From Limnospira fusiformis SAG 85.79 (GTDB lineage: Bacteria > Cyanobacteriota > Cyanobacteriia > Cyanobacteriales > Microcoleaceae): DNA of 64,000 bases. Shown piece by piece: positions 1-9,110 of the stretch; the stretch's first letter is position 1; the number at the start of each line of letters is the position of its first letter. Location: the NCBI RefSeq assembly GCF_012516315.1, contig NZ_CP051185.1:4407363-4471362 (forward strand), given 5' to 3'. The position numbers and the translations under genes were made by a program. The notes beneath the pieces are model-generated. The model saw nothing but the letters and a program-made list of their open reading frames with translations. It was not told the DNA's origin and ran no database searches.

Positions 1-2
1 TA

Positions 3-383
3 CCCTGGCGGTGGCTACTTCAAAGCGCCGGGGTCACAGTGGCTATAGTGGCGGCGGTTGAGTTGCTGTTGACTCTGGGTTTAACCTATTCGGCTAGTTT
101 CTCTCAGGCGATCGCCTTCTTGTATTCCCCACCCTTGGGCATAATTATGTTTATCCTGTCGGCGATCGGTATCGGCGCTTTGGCTGTTTATCTCTTGGAA
201 CTTTGGGACCAAGATATGATCCTTAATTCCGGCAGTCTCTGGGCTTTGCTTGCCTGTCTACTTCTGGGTTTATGGATTAAATCCTTACTTCCCATACCTG
301 ACATCGTGATCACTTTATCACGATTTTCCTTTATTGGCGTTCTCGTCGGCGTTTTCTGGAAAGGAAGACCTTACTTTCGTTAA
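3..383 (+). CDS. Multi-pass membrane protein, 5' end outside the window
   Basis: The reading frame is open from the first bases of the window, so the gene probably begins upstream; a GTG at 39 is only one possible start. The visible part has about four hydrophobic segments: near the GTG, around PPLGIIMFILSAIG, around SLWALLACLLLG, and a last one around FSFIGVLVGVFW. It ends with a short basic tail (KGRPYFR). No conserved motif was recognised, so no function is proposed. The following gene lies 89 bp downstream with its own ribosome binding site, so the two need not be one operon. Confidence 0.5.
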   Translation, partial: PWRWLLQSAGVTVAIVAAVELLLTLGLTYSASFSQAIAFLYSPPLGIIMFILSAIGIGALAVYLLELWDQDMILNSGSLWALLACLLLGLWIKSLLPIPDIVITLSRFSFIGVLVGVFWKGRPYFR

Positions 384-472
384 CCCCCACCCATTGACGT
401 TTAGCATTTAATATTTTACTATCTAGTTAAGTATTCACATAATATCTAAATGCAACGGCTAAAGGAGAATCA

Positions 473-1171
473 ATGCTATTTCGTCAGCTATTCGACCCGG
501 AAACCAGCACTTATACCTATCTAATTGCTGATACTGTCACCAAGGAAGCAGCCTTAGTCGATCCGGTTCTTGAACAAGTCGATCGCGATCTGAAATTGCT
601 GGAAGAATTGGAATTAAAGTTACGCTATTGTTTAGAAACCCATATTCACGCTGACCATATTACCGGGACGGGGAAACTACGCCAGCTTACCGAATGTCTG
701 GGAATTGTACCCCAAAAGGCTAATGCAGCCTGTGCCGATCGCTACATTGGTGATGGAGAAGTCTTAGAATTAGGGGAGATTAAAATTGAGGCGATCGCTA
801 CTCCCGGACACACTGACAGCCATATCACTTATTTGGTAAATGGCGATCGTATTTTAACCGGAGATTCCCTATTAATCCGAGGTTGTGGACGTACTGATTT
901 CCAAAGTGGCGACCCCGGACAACTTTATGATTGCATTGTTCAAAAACTCTTTACACTTCCCGAAAATACTCTAGTTTATCCTGGTCATGACTATCGAGGT
1001 CATACAGTTTCCACTATTCAAGAAGAAAAACTTTACAACCCCCGTTTAGCCGGAAAAAGCCGCCAGAGTTTTATTGAATTAATGAATAGTCTCAATCTTC
1101 CCGACCCCAAAAAAATTATGGCTGCGGTTCCTGCTAATGAACGCTGCGGAAAAGTTCCCAGTCTTTCCTAA
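473..1171 (+). CDS. MBL-fold hydrolase, persulfide dioxygenase (ETHE1/Blh) type
   Basis: This 232-residue metallo-beta-lactamase-fold protein carries the metal-binding motif THIHADH (H57, H59, D61, H62), H113 in PGHTDSH, D131 in GDSLLIRGCGRTDF, and H172 in YPGHDYRG. The GCGRTDFQxGD segment is typical of ETHE1-like persulfide dioxygenases, which oxidise glutathione persulfide to sulfite and glutathione in the cytoplasm. The start is supported by AAAGGAG seven bases before ATG. The next same-strand gene is a TSUP/TauE exporter; this pairing is known from sulfide-detoxification operons such as those controlled by BigR. Substrate is inferred from family; a glyoxalase II-like role is the alternative. 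Confidence 0.85.
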   Translation: MLFRQLFDPETSTYTYLIADTVTKEAALVDPVLEQVDRDLKLLEELELKLRYCLETHIHADHITGTGKLRQLTECLGIVPQKANAACADRYIGDGEVLELGEIKIEAIATPGHTDSHITYLVNGDRILTGDSLLIRGCGRTDFQSGDPGQLYDCIVQKLFTLPENTLVYPGHDYRGHTVSTIQEEKLYNPRLAGKSRQSFIELMNSLNLPDPKKIMAAVPANERCGKVPSLS

Positions 1172-1189
1172 GTCTTTAAGCAAAATCTG

Positions 1190-1640
1190 GACGGGTTTAT
1201 CTATCTTTCTAGTAACACACCAAAGCCGACTGGTCAGAAAGGGCGGGTTTATCTATCTTTCTGGGTTTCTAGTGATAGACCAAAGCCGACTGGTCAGAAA
1301 GAAAGGGCGGGTTTATCTATCTTTCTGGTGATACACCAAAGCTGACTGGTCAGAAAGGGCGGGTTTATCTATCTTTCTGGTAATACACCAAAGCCGACTG
1401 GTCAGAAAGGGCGGGTTTATCTATTTTTCTGGTAATACACCAAAGCTGACTGGTCAGAAAGAAAGGGCGGGTTTATCTATCTTTCTGGTGATACATTAAA
1501 GCCGACTGGTCAGAAAGAAAGGGCGGGTTTATCCATGTTTCTGGTGACACACCAAAGCTGACTGGTCAGAAAGGGCGGGTTTATCTATCTTTCTGGTGAT
1601 ACATTAAAGCTGACTGTAGAACCCGCCCCTACAGAGCCCG
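1190..1640. repeat. Eight tandem copies of a 52-63 bp GGGCGGGTTTA repeat
   Basis: The unit reads roughly GGGCGGGTTTATCTATC, then TTTCTGGTGATACACC, then AAAGCYGACTGGTCAGAAAG. Copies differ by a few bases and by small AAAG or CTGGGTTT insertions. The last copy ends with ...GTAGAACCCGCCCCTAC, the inverted complement of the unit start, so the array looks like an expanded palindromic (MITE/REP-like) element. Single relatives sit inside the group II intron ORFs at 12908-12972 and 23896-23960. It lies between the MBL hydrolase and the TSUP exporter. Short frames through it are repeat readings, not genes. Confidence 0.85.
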
Positions 1641-1645
1641 CGCCG

Positions 1646-1686
1646 ATAATTATTAATTATTAATTATTAATTATTAATTATTAATT
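1646..1686. repeat. ATTATTA microrepeat
   Basis: About five to six copies of the heptamer ATTATTA run without interruption just after the GGGCGGG array and about 50 bp before the exporter start. It is pure A+T and could act as an easily melted or curved upstream element, but no promoter boxes can be assigned with confidence. Confidence 0.7.
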
Positions 1687-1738
1687 GCGTAACCCGCCCC
1701 AAATGTTTTTTTGATATTCCCTATTTTCTCATAGATTA

Positions 1739-2503
1739 ATGATTATTTTGATTGTCGGACATCTCCTCGCTATTTGTATTGGTTTGAGTCTGGGTTTAAT
1801 TGGGGGCGGAGGGTCAATTCTAGCCGTTCCGGTTCTCGTTTATATTATGGGAATAGGGACTAGAGAAGCGATCGCCATGAGTCTAGCCATTGTCGGTTCA
1901 GTCAGTTTGCTGGGGATGTTACCCCATTGGCGGCGTGGAAACGTGAATTTTAAGACTTTTGCAGTTTTTACCCCAACAGCCATGGTAGGGGCTTATTTTG
2001 GCGCTCGTTTAGCATCTTTTCCTGGGATTACCGATACCATTCAAATGGTCAGTTTTGGGGCGATCGCCTTACTGGCTAGTATATTGATGATTTCCCGCAG
2101 TAATCATGTCCCCAAGGCGGTCAGTCCGTCTGTGGGTAAAGACAATTCTCGCTGGTGGTTGATTCCCCTGGGGGGATTAGGCGTAGGTGTAATTACCGGA
2201 TTTGTCGGGGTTGGGGGTGGATTTGCGATCGTACCAGTATTGGTATTGCTGGGGGGAATTCCGATTAAAGAGGCGATCGGCACTTCCTTATTAATTATCA
2301 CATTTAACTCTATTGCTGGCATTATCGGCTATTTAGGACAGGTTCCCATCAATTGGTCTCTCACCTTTTCCATGACCATAGCTGCTAGTTTAGGGACTCT
2401 CGGCGGCGCTTATTTGAATCAGTTTATTGACGGGAAACGACTACAAAAATTCTTTGGTTTCTTTGTGTTAGGAATTGCGACCGTCGTTTTACTGCAACAT
2501 TAA
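1739..2503 (+). CDS. TSUP (TauE/SafE) family sulfur-compound transporter
   Basis: This 254-residue inner-membrane protein has about eight hydrophobic segments arranged as two homologous halves. Each half opens with the family's glycine-rich motif: GLSLGLIGGGGSILAVP near the N terminus and GVITGFVGVGGGFAIVP after the central loop. TSUP proteins export sulfite, sulfoacetate or other organosulfur anions. The upstream persulfide dioxygenase-like enzyme would make sulfite, which fits an export role, although a 450-bp repeat array separates the genes. ATG at 1739 begins directly with the first helix. Family call is firm; substrate is inferred. Confidence 0.85.
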   Translation: MIILIVGHLLAICIGLSLGLIGGGGSILAVPVLVYIMGIGTREAIAMSLAIVGSVSLLGMLPHWRRGNVNFKTFAVFTPTAMVGAYFGARLASFPGITDTIQMVSFGAIALLASILMISRSNHVPKAVSPSVGKDNSRWWLIPLGGLGVGVITGFVGVGGGFAIVPVLVLLGGIPIKEAIGTSLLIITFNSIAGIIGYLGQVPINWSLTFSMTIAASLGTLGGAYLNQFIDGKRLQKFFGFFVLGIATVVLLQH

Positions 2504-2632
2504 TAGCATTGAACCCCACCCAGTTAAATTATGCCATCCATAGTTCAGCATTTGGTAGGGGGGGGTGATGACCCTCTCCCAGAGAGAGAGGGAGATTTTT
2601 ATCAATGAGGAATTATCATGCCTTCAAAATAC

Positions 2633-4117
2633 CTAGGTTTGATTGGGGATAGTAATATCAATCGAGGTAACTTTGACATCCTCATTCAAGCTATTAAGGG
2701 GGGGATTAATACTCTTTTGATTACCCACCACTAAAATCACCAGCTTTTCCGGTTGGAGATACTCAGCCGCCACCCTCTGAACATCCTCAATGGTGGTCTC
2801 CTCAACTTGACGACGGTAGTTGAAGATAAAATCGGCGGGATAACCGAAGTATTCATAACGCATCAAACGGGAAAGGGTTTGGTCGCCGGAAGCGAAATTA
2901 AACACAAAAGAATTAAGGGTTGATTCCTTGGCGTAGTTTAATTCGTCGGCGGTAATGGGTTGGGTGCGTATGCGCTTAATTTCCGATTTCATCGCCTGAA
3001 TTAATGGAACAGTCGTATCTGAACGAGTTTGACCCCCAGAAATAAATAAGCCGGGATAATCAAAATTAGGACTCCATACCCCATACACAGAATAGGCTAA
3101 ACCTTGACGCGATCGCACTTCATTAAATAGCCTACCACCAAAGCCATTCATCACACCATTAAGAACCATTAGCGCCGGGTAATCAGGATTATTAGCCTTA
3201 CCGCCTAAATGTCCCATCTGCACATAACTTTGAGTGAGTTGGGGTTGGTCAATCATAAATACCCCACCCATATTAACCTGATTCACATCAGGAAGGGGAG
3301 GATTTATAGCTTGATCGCCAGATTTCCAATCTCCGAACTTTTCAGCAATTAGCGATCGCATTTCCGCTGAATCAAAATCTCCTACAATCCCCAATATCAT
3401 ATTTTTGGGGTGAAAATACTGTTGATGAAACTTGAATAAATCTGACCTAGAAATCTGTGCTAAATGTTCATATTCGACACTGCGAGCGTAGGGACTTGTC
3501 TCCCCATAAATTAGCTTTTGAAATTCCCGACTAGCTATGCGTTGAGGGTCATCATTTCGACGAGCGATCGCCCCTCGCATTTGATTTTTCGCTAACGCTA
3601 ATTGTTGAGAATCAAAAGCTGGTTCCCTAATCACTTCTGCAAATAAACTAAATACCGCATCCAGGTCTTCACTTAATGCACTAAAACCCGCATTTCCCAT
3701 AGTGTCACTAATTCCCGTTTCTACCGATGCGGCTTTGTATTCCAGGATTTCATTTAACACTTGGGGGGGATGTTTTTTGGTTCCCCCAGCGCGCATTAAA
3801 CTCCCCGTTAAACTAGCTAATCCTACCTTATTATTAGGTTCAAAACGGCTGCCAGTTTTAAAGATAGCACTTCCCCTAACTAAAGGAAGTTCCCGGTCTT
3901 CCATTAAATAAATAACAATGCCATTGTCAAGTTCATAGCGACTGTATTCGGGAAGTGCCAAAGTGCGGAGGGGAGGGAATTCTAGTTCCCGATAATGTTT
4001 GGGAACTCCGGCGACTGCGGGGGAATGCCAAACCACTGTCATGACCAGGGTTAGACAGGCGATCGCCATTAGTAATAACCTGGATTTTTTCAATTTCATA
4101 GAGGTTGTCAATTGCAT
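2633..4117 (-). CDS. M16 family peptidase-like protein, catalytically inactive partner
   Basis: About 494 residues with a signal peptide or membrane anchor (MKLKKSRLLLMAIACLTLVM) and two M16 (pitrilysin/insulinase) domains. The zinc motif HxxEH is absent: the matching place reads VGLASLTGSLMRAGGT. The C-terminal half keeps typical partner features (GFGGRLFNEVRSRQGLAYSVYG). Such non-catalytic subunits pair with an active M16 subunit as in the mitochondrial processing peptidase. The catalytic partner is the next gene upstream, ending 20 bp before this start, so one operon is likely. I chose ATG 4117; a longer frame to 4249 would overlap the upstream gene and push the signal sequence inward. Confidence 0.85.
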   Translation of the reverse strand: MQLTTSMKLKKSRLLLMAIACLTLVMTVVWHSPAVAGVPKHYRELEFPPLRTLALPEYSRYELDNGIVIYLMEDRELPLVRGSAIFKTGSRFEPNNKVGLASLTGSLMRAGGTKKHPPQVLNEILEYKAASVETGISDTMGNAGFSALSEDLDAVFSLFAEVIREPAFDSQQLALAKNQMRGAIARRNDDPQRIASREFQKLIYGETSPYARSVEYEHLAQISRSDLFKFHQQYFHPKNMILGIVGDFDSAEMRSLIAEKFGDWKSGDQAINPPLPDVNQVNMGGVFMIDQPQLTQSYVQMGHLGGKANNPDYPALMVLNGVMNGFGGRLFNEVRSRQGLAYSVYGVWSPNFDYPGLFISGGQTRSDTTVPLIQAMKSEIKRIRTQPITADELNYAKESTLNSFVFNFASGDQTLSRLMRYEYFGYPADFIFNYRRQVEETTIEDVQRVAAEYLQPEKLVILVVGNQKSINPPLNSLNEDVKVTSIDITIPNQT

Positions 4118-4136
4118 ATTATTAGGAAGTGGTACA

Positions 4137-5720
4137 TTAATTTTGCGATAAAAGACGACCCACCGTGCGATTTTCCGGGCGGAAAGTAGCCTGGGCGACC
4201 CTTTGAATATCTTGGGGAGTGATAGCCGAAATAGCATCCAAAGTTTCAAATAGGTTCCGCCAAGATCCTGTTTTCACCTCATAGTTAACTAAAGCAAAAG
4301 CCATCCCCATATTAGAATCAAGCGATCGCAATAAACTCGCCCGCGCCTGAGTTTTTACCCTTTCTAATTCCCGGGGAGAAACCAGTTCATTTTTGAGGCG
4401 GTCTATTTCCACTTGTAAAGCCGCCGCCACATCATCCACCGTATGATTAGGGGAAGTTAACGCATAAAACAACATCAAATTCTCATGTTTATTTCCCGGA
4501 TAACTGCTAATTCCTTGGGCGGCGAGGGCTACCTGTTTTTGTTCTACCAAAGATTGATATAACCGGGAAGTGCGACCACTGCTAAGAATACTGGCGATCG
4601 CATCTATAACCACATGGTCTGGGTCACTGATAGCCGGGCGATGATACCCTTCTAAATACCAAGGTTGAGAACGTAGATATTTAGTGATTTCGCGAGTTTC
4701 AAGTTGTGGCGGTTCCTTCACATCAAGTTGTGGGGGATGAGGTCGAGATGGATAGCGACCAAAGTAGATTTCCGCCAGTTTTTTAACCTGTAATGGCTCT
4801 ACATCTCCCACCACCGCTACAGTCAAATTACTCGGTACATAATAGGTATCAAAGAAATCCTGAACATTTGGGCGGGTCATCCTTTGCAAATCCTCTAAAT
4901 AACCAATCACCGGACGACGATAGGGGTGTACTTGAAACGCCGTTTCAGCGAAAGCCTCCACCATTTGACCCACCGGAGAATTATCAGTCCGCAGTCTTCT
5001 TTCTTCAAGAATTACCTCTTTTTCCTTAAAGAATTCTCGGAATACAGGTTCTAAAAATCTCTCCGATTCCAGAGACATCCACAATTCTAACTTATTCGAT
5101 GGTAGACTGTAGAAATATCTCGTTTCATCAGCAGAAGTCGTAGCATTCATTCCCACTCCCCCCGACTGTTCAACAATCCGCCCAAATTCATTTTGGTTAA
5201 CATACTCAGACGCTTGTTTTTCCACCTTCACAAATTCCGCCGTCAGTTTAGCTACTTCCTCTGTATTACCCTGATTTTGGGCGACCAGGATACGGTCAAA
5301 TAGTTGATCTAGTTTATCTAAAAGCGGTTTTTCCGCCGCATAATTACTCGTCCCAATCCGTTTAGTCCCCTTAAAAGCCAGATGTTCTAAATAATGGGCT
5401 ACCCCCGTTTGTCCTTCCGGTTCATCAACACCCCCAACATCTGCATGAATTAAAAAAGAAACCACTGGCGCTTGATTTCTTTGTAAGACTATAAATTTCA
5501 TCCCATTATCCAGGCGAAATTCACTCACTTTATCGATAACTCGATCTAAGTAAGGTTGGATAGATGGCGAATTGCTGGGAAGTTCATCAGCTTGGGTTGG
5601 CTGTCCAAAAGTAGTCACCCCCAGGACAATTGCTAACAGCAACAGCAGAAATTGTTTTAGCCAAGGGGGTAATCGTTTTTGATGGTGGTTATGTGAAGTC
5701 ACGAACCAACTTAGATTCAT
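4137..5720 (-). CDS. M16 family zinc metallopeptidase, catalytic subunit
   Basis: A 527-residue protein with an N-terminal hydrophobic stretch (LLLLLAIVLGVTTFG) expected to direct it across or into a membrane. The inverted zinc motif H109-Y-L-E112-H113 lies in VAHYLEHLAFKGTKR; the distal ligand is probably a Glu in NKLELWMSLESERF. Between them is a longer insertion (LLDKLDQLFDRILVAQ region) than in minimal family members. It forms an operon with the inactive partner downstream (20-bp gap). M16 pairs degrade transit or signal peptides and misfolded periplasmic proteins; the substrate here is unknown. Confidence 0.88.
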   Translation of the reverse strand: MNLSWFVTSHNHHQKRLPPWLKQFLLLLLAIVLGVTTFGQPTQADELPSNSPSIQPYLDRVIDKVSEFRLDNGMKFIVLQRNQAPVVSFLIHADVGGVDEPEGQTGVAHYLEHLAFKGTKRIGTSNYAAEKPLLDKLDQLFDRILVAQNQGNTEEVAKLTAEFVKVEKQASEYVNQNEFGRIVEQSGGVGMNATTSADETRYFYSLPSNKLELWMSLESERFLEPVFREFFKEKEVILEERRLRTDNSPVGQMVEAFAETAFQVHPYRRPVIGYLEDLQRMTRPNVQDFFDTYYVPSNLTVAVVGDVEPLQVKKLAEIYFGRYPSRPHPPQLDVKEPPQLETREITKYLRSQPWYLEGYHRPAISDPDHVVIDAIASILSSGRTSRLYQSLVEQKQVALAAQGISSYPGNKHENLMLFYALTSPNHTVDDVAAALQVEIDRLKNELVSPRELERVKTQARASLLRSLDSNMGMAFALVNYEVKTGSWRNLFETLDAISAITPQDIQRVAQATFRPENRTVGRLLSQN

Positions 5721-5907
5721 AAAGATTTTTGAGTTTCTGGTTTAGATCATAGTTTCTATATTGACATACTCCCCCGTCAACTGCTATCCATGAAAAATAC
5801 TATTCGTGAACTACAATGTCTCATCCACTCTTGACTCTGGCGAATTGCCTATCATACCATCAACTCAGGGTTTTGATAATTATCTCCCCCACAGCTTCAA
5901 TTTATTT

Positions 5908-6534
5908 ATGAACATCTTTAATCAATCTCCACCCCGAGAAGTTGACATACCTACTCGTATCCTGAAAGCGGCGACTAAACTTTTTGCGCGACGTGGCTAT
6001 GAAGCAACTACTATCAAGGACTTGGCTGCTAAGGTGGGAGTGGCGGAGGGGACTATATTTCGCTACTTTCCTAATAAAAAGGCGATTTTGGTCGAGGTCG
6101 TGACTCAGGGATGGGTGGAGATTTTGACGGATTTACTCACAGAATTGAGTGAAGTCGCTAATTATCAAGGGATTTCACAAATTATGCGACATCGGATGAT
6201 GGGTCTGCATAGTAACGCCGATTTACTGCGGGTTTGTTTCCTAGAAGCGCAGTTTCACCCGGAATTGAGCGATCGCATTCAGTCAGAAATTATTGCTAAA
6301 ATGACAGACGTGGCTGAGGCTTTCTTTCAAACCGCCATCGAGAAGGGGGTTTATCGTCCCATGAATCCCCGTATCGTCGCCCAGGTATTTTTGGGGATGT
6401 TTGCTGTAGCTGGCTTCAGTTATCGCACTATTATTGACCCAGCCGCCTCCCCCAACGATATGCAGGAAATGGCTGAAGGACTCACTGATATTTTTCTCAA
6501 TGGGATTATTAACCGAGAATCAACGGGCCATTAA
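5908..6534 (+). CDS. TetR family transcriptional regulator
   Basis: About 208 residues with an N-terminal helix-turn-helix domain: ILKAATKLFARRGYEATTIKDLA followed by VGVAEGTIFRYFPNKKAILVEV, the standard TetR DNA-binding signature. The C-terminal region is helical and would bind a ligand that is not known. An in-frame GTG at 5806 would add 34 residues of low similarity to the family; I prefer ATG 5908 because family proteins usually start 10-20 residues before the HTH, but neither start has a clear ribosome binding site. It is divergent from the M16 pair, which it might regulate. Confidence 0.85.
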   Translation: MNIFNQSPPREVDIPTRILKAATKLFARRGYEATTIKDLAAKVGVAEGTIFRYFPNKKAILVEVVTQGWVEILTDLLTELSEVANYQGISQIMRHRMMGLHSNADLLRVCFLEAQFHPELSDRIQSEIIAKMTDVAEAFFQTAIEKGVYRPMNPRIVAQVFLGMFAVAGFSYRTIIDPAASPNDMQEMAEGLTDIFLNGIINRESTGH

Positions 6535-6618
6535 AATCTCTGGGAAGGTCGAGCAAATTTTTTGGCGACAAGACTAGACTTATTTTTGAGAATCAGTTAT
6601 AGTAGAATGATGTCACTG

Positions 6619-6708
6619 GGAGAGGTGGCTGAGTGGTCGAAAGCGGCAGATTGCTAATCTGTTGAGGGGTGTTCAGCCTCTCCGAGGGTTCGAATCCCTC
6701 CCTCTCCG
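6619..6708 (+). tRNA. tRNA-Ser (GCU)
   Basis: The 90-nt sequence folds as a class II tRNA: acceptor arm GGAGAGG pairs with CCTCTCC, discriminator G at 6708, anticodon loop TTGCTAA at 6651-6657 giving anticodon GCU, a long variable arm (GAGGGGTGTTCAGCCTC) and T arm GAGGG-TTCGAAT-CCCTC. It reads AGC/AGU serine codons. The CCA end is not encoded. Confidence 0.95.
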
Positions 6709-6837
6709 TTCACAATTAACCTGGTGGGGAAAAACCAACAAGGCGATGAGTCTCTTACCTAATGTTTGCAAACAGTTACCCATTCACACCGACAAGTATT
6801 TGGGTTAATCCGTTGTCTGTGGCTCCTTCTCAATAAG

Positions 6838-6949
6838 GCCATAGAAAAAACGAGCATGGAGGGATTTGAACCCTCCATAAAAGCTATAACCCTTATTCTA
6901 CCGCCATTCTAATGCGCTCAATGGCGATCGCACATTTAGGAGTTAGTGC
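6838..6949 (-). repeat. Left 112-bp inverted terminal repeat with tRNA-like sequence
   Basis: Read on the minus strand this arm matches 8413-8524 with roughly 85-90% identity, so the two arms face each other around the recombinase. It contains a tRNA-like part: T arm GGAGGG-TTCAAAT-CCCTCC, a possible anticodon arm AAGGG-TTATAG-CTTTT and a GCGGTAGAA D-loop-like stretch. The acceptor stem pairs poorly (GAGCGCA against CATGCTC), so it is not called as a working tRNA. It abuts the recombinase start codon region. Confidence 0.75.
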
Positions 6950-6952
6950 CAA

Positions 6953-8355
6953 ATGAGTGCAAGTATAAACAGTACACACAGTGGTACATATCAAGGCTTT
7001 CAAGACATTCTTGAGTTTTTTAATCTATCCCGCAAACAATGTCCCAAGGGTGTCAGGATTAAACGTAACCGGGGGACAATCCAACTAGACATCACCACTG
7101 ACCCGGAAACGGGGGGCGTAAACAACGGGGATGTAATTGTCAGTTCACTTCTGAGGGTATCCGCAAGGCTGTTGACAAGGCTTGGCTAGTCCATAAATCC
7201 CTTGATGGACAATTCCAGTCAGTATCTGAATGGTTGGACTGGTACAAGGCTACTATCCTTGATGAGTCCAAAGTTCCCATGGAAAACGACTTAATCACTT
7301 ATCGTCAAGTATTCAAAGACATGGAGGATGATTACTTTAATGGGGTACATCGTAACACCAAGCGAAAACGTTCCCGCGATATGGCTAGTGACCGGAAATC
7401 TTTCCGACGTTGCTTCACCCAGGTATTCGATCAAGTCACAGATTGGGATACTTACGTTAGTTGGGAAGGTATCAAAGAAGCACTGTATAGTCCACTACCA
7501 GACGGTAACAACCCAGTAGGACATAAAGACTTTAAAGACAGATACTACCGGTTAAAACAGGTAGCAGAACGCGCTGGACGCAAGAAAGCACTGGAGAAAT
7601 TAGAAAAGATTGACCCTACTCAAACAGTATTTGCTGAATCCCAAAGTATAGACTTGGATACCTTGTTAAGTTTGCTAGACAAGGAACGCAACACTGATTA
7701 TGGGCGGTCAACAGAAAACCAGGCACGTGATGGTTGGTGCTGGGTGTCGGCAATGTGTGCTTTATACGGGTTGAGACCGTCAGAAGTTGCGGCAGGTCAA
7801 AACTTAACCAAAGCCATTACGGTTGACGGTATCACTTTCCCGGCTGTATCTGACCCTAACAACCTTGAGTTAGTGCTGGTTATTGGTGAGTTTACTTACT
7901 TTGGTGGTAGCACCAAGACAGGTTGGCGGTTAGCTATCCCAATGTCAAAAGACAAGACTCTGATTAACCGCCTAGGAATTCATAACGTCTGCTTACCTAT
8001 CACAGAATCCAAAGACCCTAGCAAGTTTAACGATAATCACCGCAAATGGTTAGAACGTCACGATTGGGGATTCACTCAAACTTATGCTTTCCAACACCTT
8101 GGTAACCAACTAGGAGAAATGAACGGGATACCACAAGAAATCAGAGCGCGTTCATTTGGTCATAGTGTTGCAGTTAATGACAGCAAGTACAAAAAACGCC
8201 GCCACCTGGCTACAGAGTTAGGTATCCTGACACGACATCAAAGGCAACCATTGCCACTAGATATGGGGAAACAAGCCTTAATTAATATCGGTATCAATCC
8301 AGATTTACCAGAAGTTAAGGCAATTCTTAGGGCAATATATCAACTCGATGATTAA
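6953..8355 (+). pseudogene. Tyrosine recombinase (phage-type integrase), frameshifted
   Basis: Two frames together make one integrase of about 465 residues. Frame one (6953-7189) gives the N-terminal DNA-binding part; frame two is open from before 7150 (QFTSEGIRKAVDKAWL) to 8355. The shift probably lies near the G6 run at 7111-7116. The catalytic domain has Arg in LYGLRPSEVAA, then HLGNQLGE, RARSFGHSVAV and the nucleophile Tyr in NDSKYKKR. It carries out site-specific strand exchange. The gene fills the space between 112-bp inverted repeats and ends in a terminator. A single missing or extra base inactivates it unless it is read by frameshifting. Confidence 0.85.
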
Positions 8356-8379
8356 TCCCCAATAAACCCACAACACAAT

Positions 8380-8412
8380 ACCCTCTAGGCTAAATACCTA
8401 GGGGTTTTTTTT
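8380..8412 (+). terminator. Rho-independent terminator of the recombinase
   Basis: ACCC(T)CTAGG, loop CTAAATA, CCTAGGGGT, followed by eight T. The stem has one bulged T. It ends exactly where the right inverted repeat begins. Confidence 0.75.
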
Positions 8413-8524
8413 GCACTAACTCCTAAATGTGCGATCGCCCTTGAGTGCACTAGAGTAACGGTAGAATAGGGGTTATAGCCTTTATGAAGGGTTCAAATCC
8501 CTCCAGGCTCGTTTTTTCTATGGC
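8413..8524 (+). repeat. Right 112-bp inverted terminal repeat with tRNA-like sequence
   Basis: Inverted counterpart of 6838-6949. Differences from the left arm partly preserve pairing: the short D-like stem is CTA/TAG here and TTA/TAA in the left arm, and the anticodon-like stem is AGGGG/CCTTT here and AAGGG/CTTTT there. The T stem has one broken pair (GAAGGG against CCCTCC). The arm ends in CTCGTTTTTTCTATGGC, which could end transcription of the tRNA-like part. Confidence 0.75.
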
Positions 8525-9110
8525 GTTACCCTGACGGCGATAGCGGGAATTCACTTAACCCGATAGTCGTACCGTCACACTCAAAATGCACTCCATTCAG
8601 TCTTAGCACACGGGACAATTAGTGCATATCCCTTAGCAACAAATCTTAATTATTGACGGGTTAATCAATAAGCACAACTTAATCAATCTGTCAAATACCC
8701 ATATCACCCCCTAAACCCGACAAGTGATAGGGTAGCTCCCTTGTGATACCCGTCAATGGCAAGCCTATCGGTTCGTTCGTCACCATTGACTGCTATCACA
8801 TCGGTCACTTCCCCAATAGTACTTGTTCCGGTTATGGGGGGAGGGTATGATTCAAAGTCAACACGATAGCCGTAGGTAGCCGTAGAGGGGAACCTTCTAA
8901 GTAATCAATGTACAAAGATATCAGACCGCCTTTCCGTGGACTATACCTATAGGTAAACCTATGAGCGATCGCCTATCCGGTTATCTATGGGTCTGATTCA
9001 TAATCTCCGGTGAGGGGAAACTATGGGCTATCATCTACCGACTCCAACCCGATACCCCTAAACAACTTTTCAACTGGTGACAATTACCGAGATGGGAATC
9101 GATACCCACA
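8525..9110. other. Intergenic stretch without recognised gene
   Basis: No convincing open frame, RNA or IS was found. The stretch has several short direct and inverted repeats (for example CCGTCAATGGCAAGCC and CGTCACCATTGACTG) and one HIP1 site. It ends at the TA target of the first IS630 copy. Confidence 0.5.

Noticed and set aside
1137-1331. 64-codon frame after the MBL hydrolase
   Set aside because: It reads through the GGGCGGG tandem repeats and changes with repeat number.
6842-6910. Second tRNA gene next to tRNA-Ser
   Set aside because: T arm is good but the acceptor stem pairs poorly and the anticodon loop has six bases, so it is listed only as tRNA-like in the inverted repeat.
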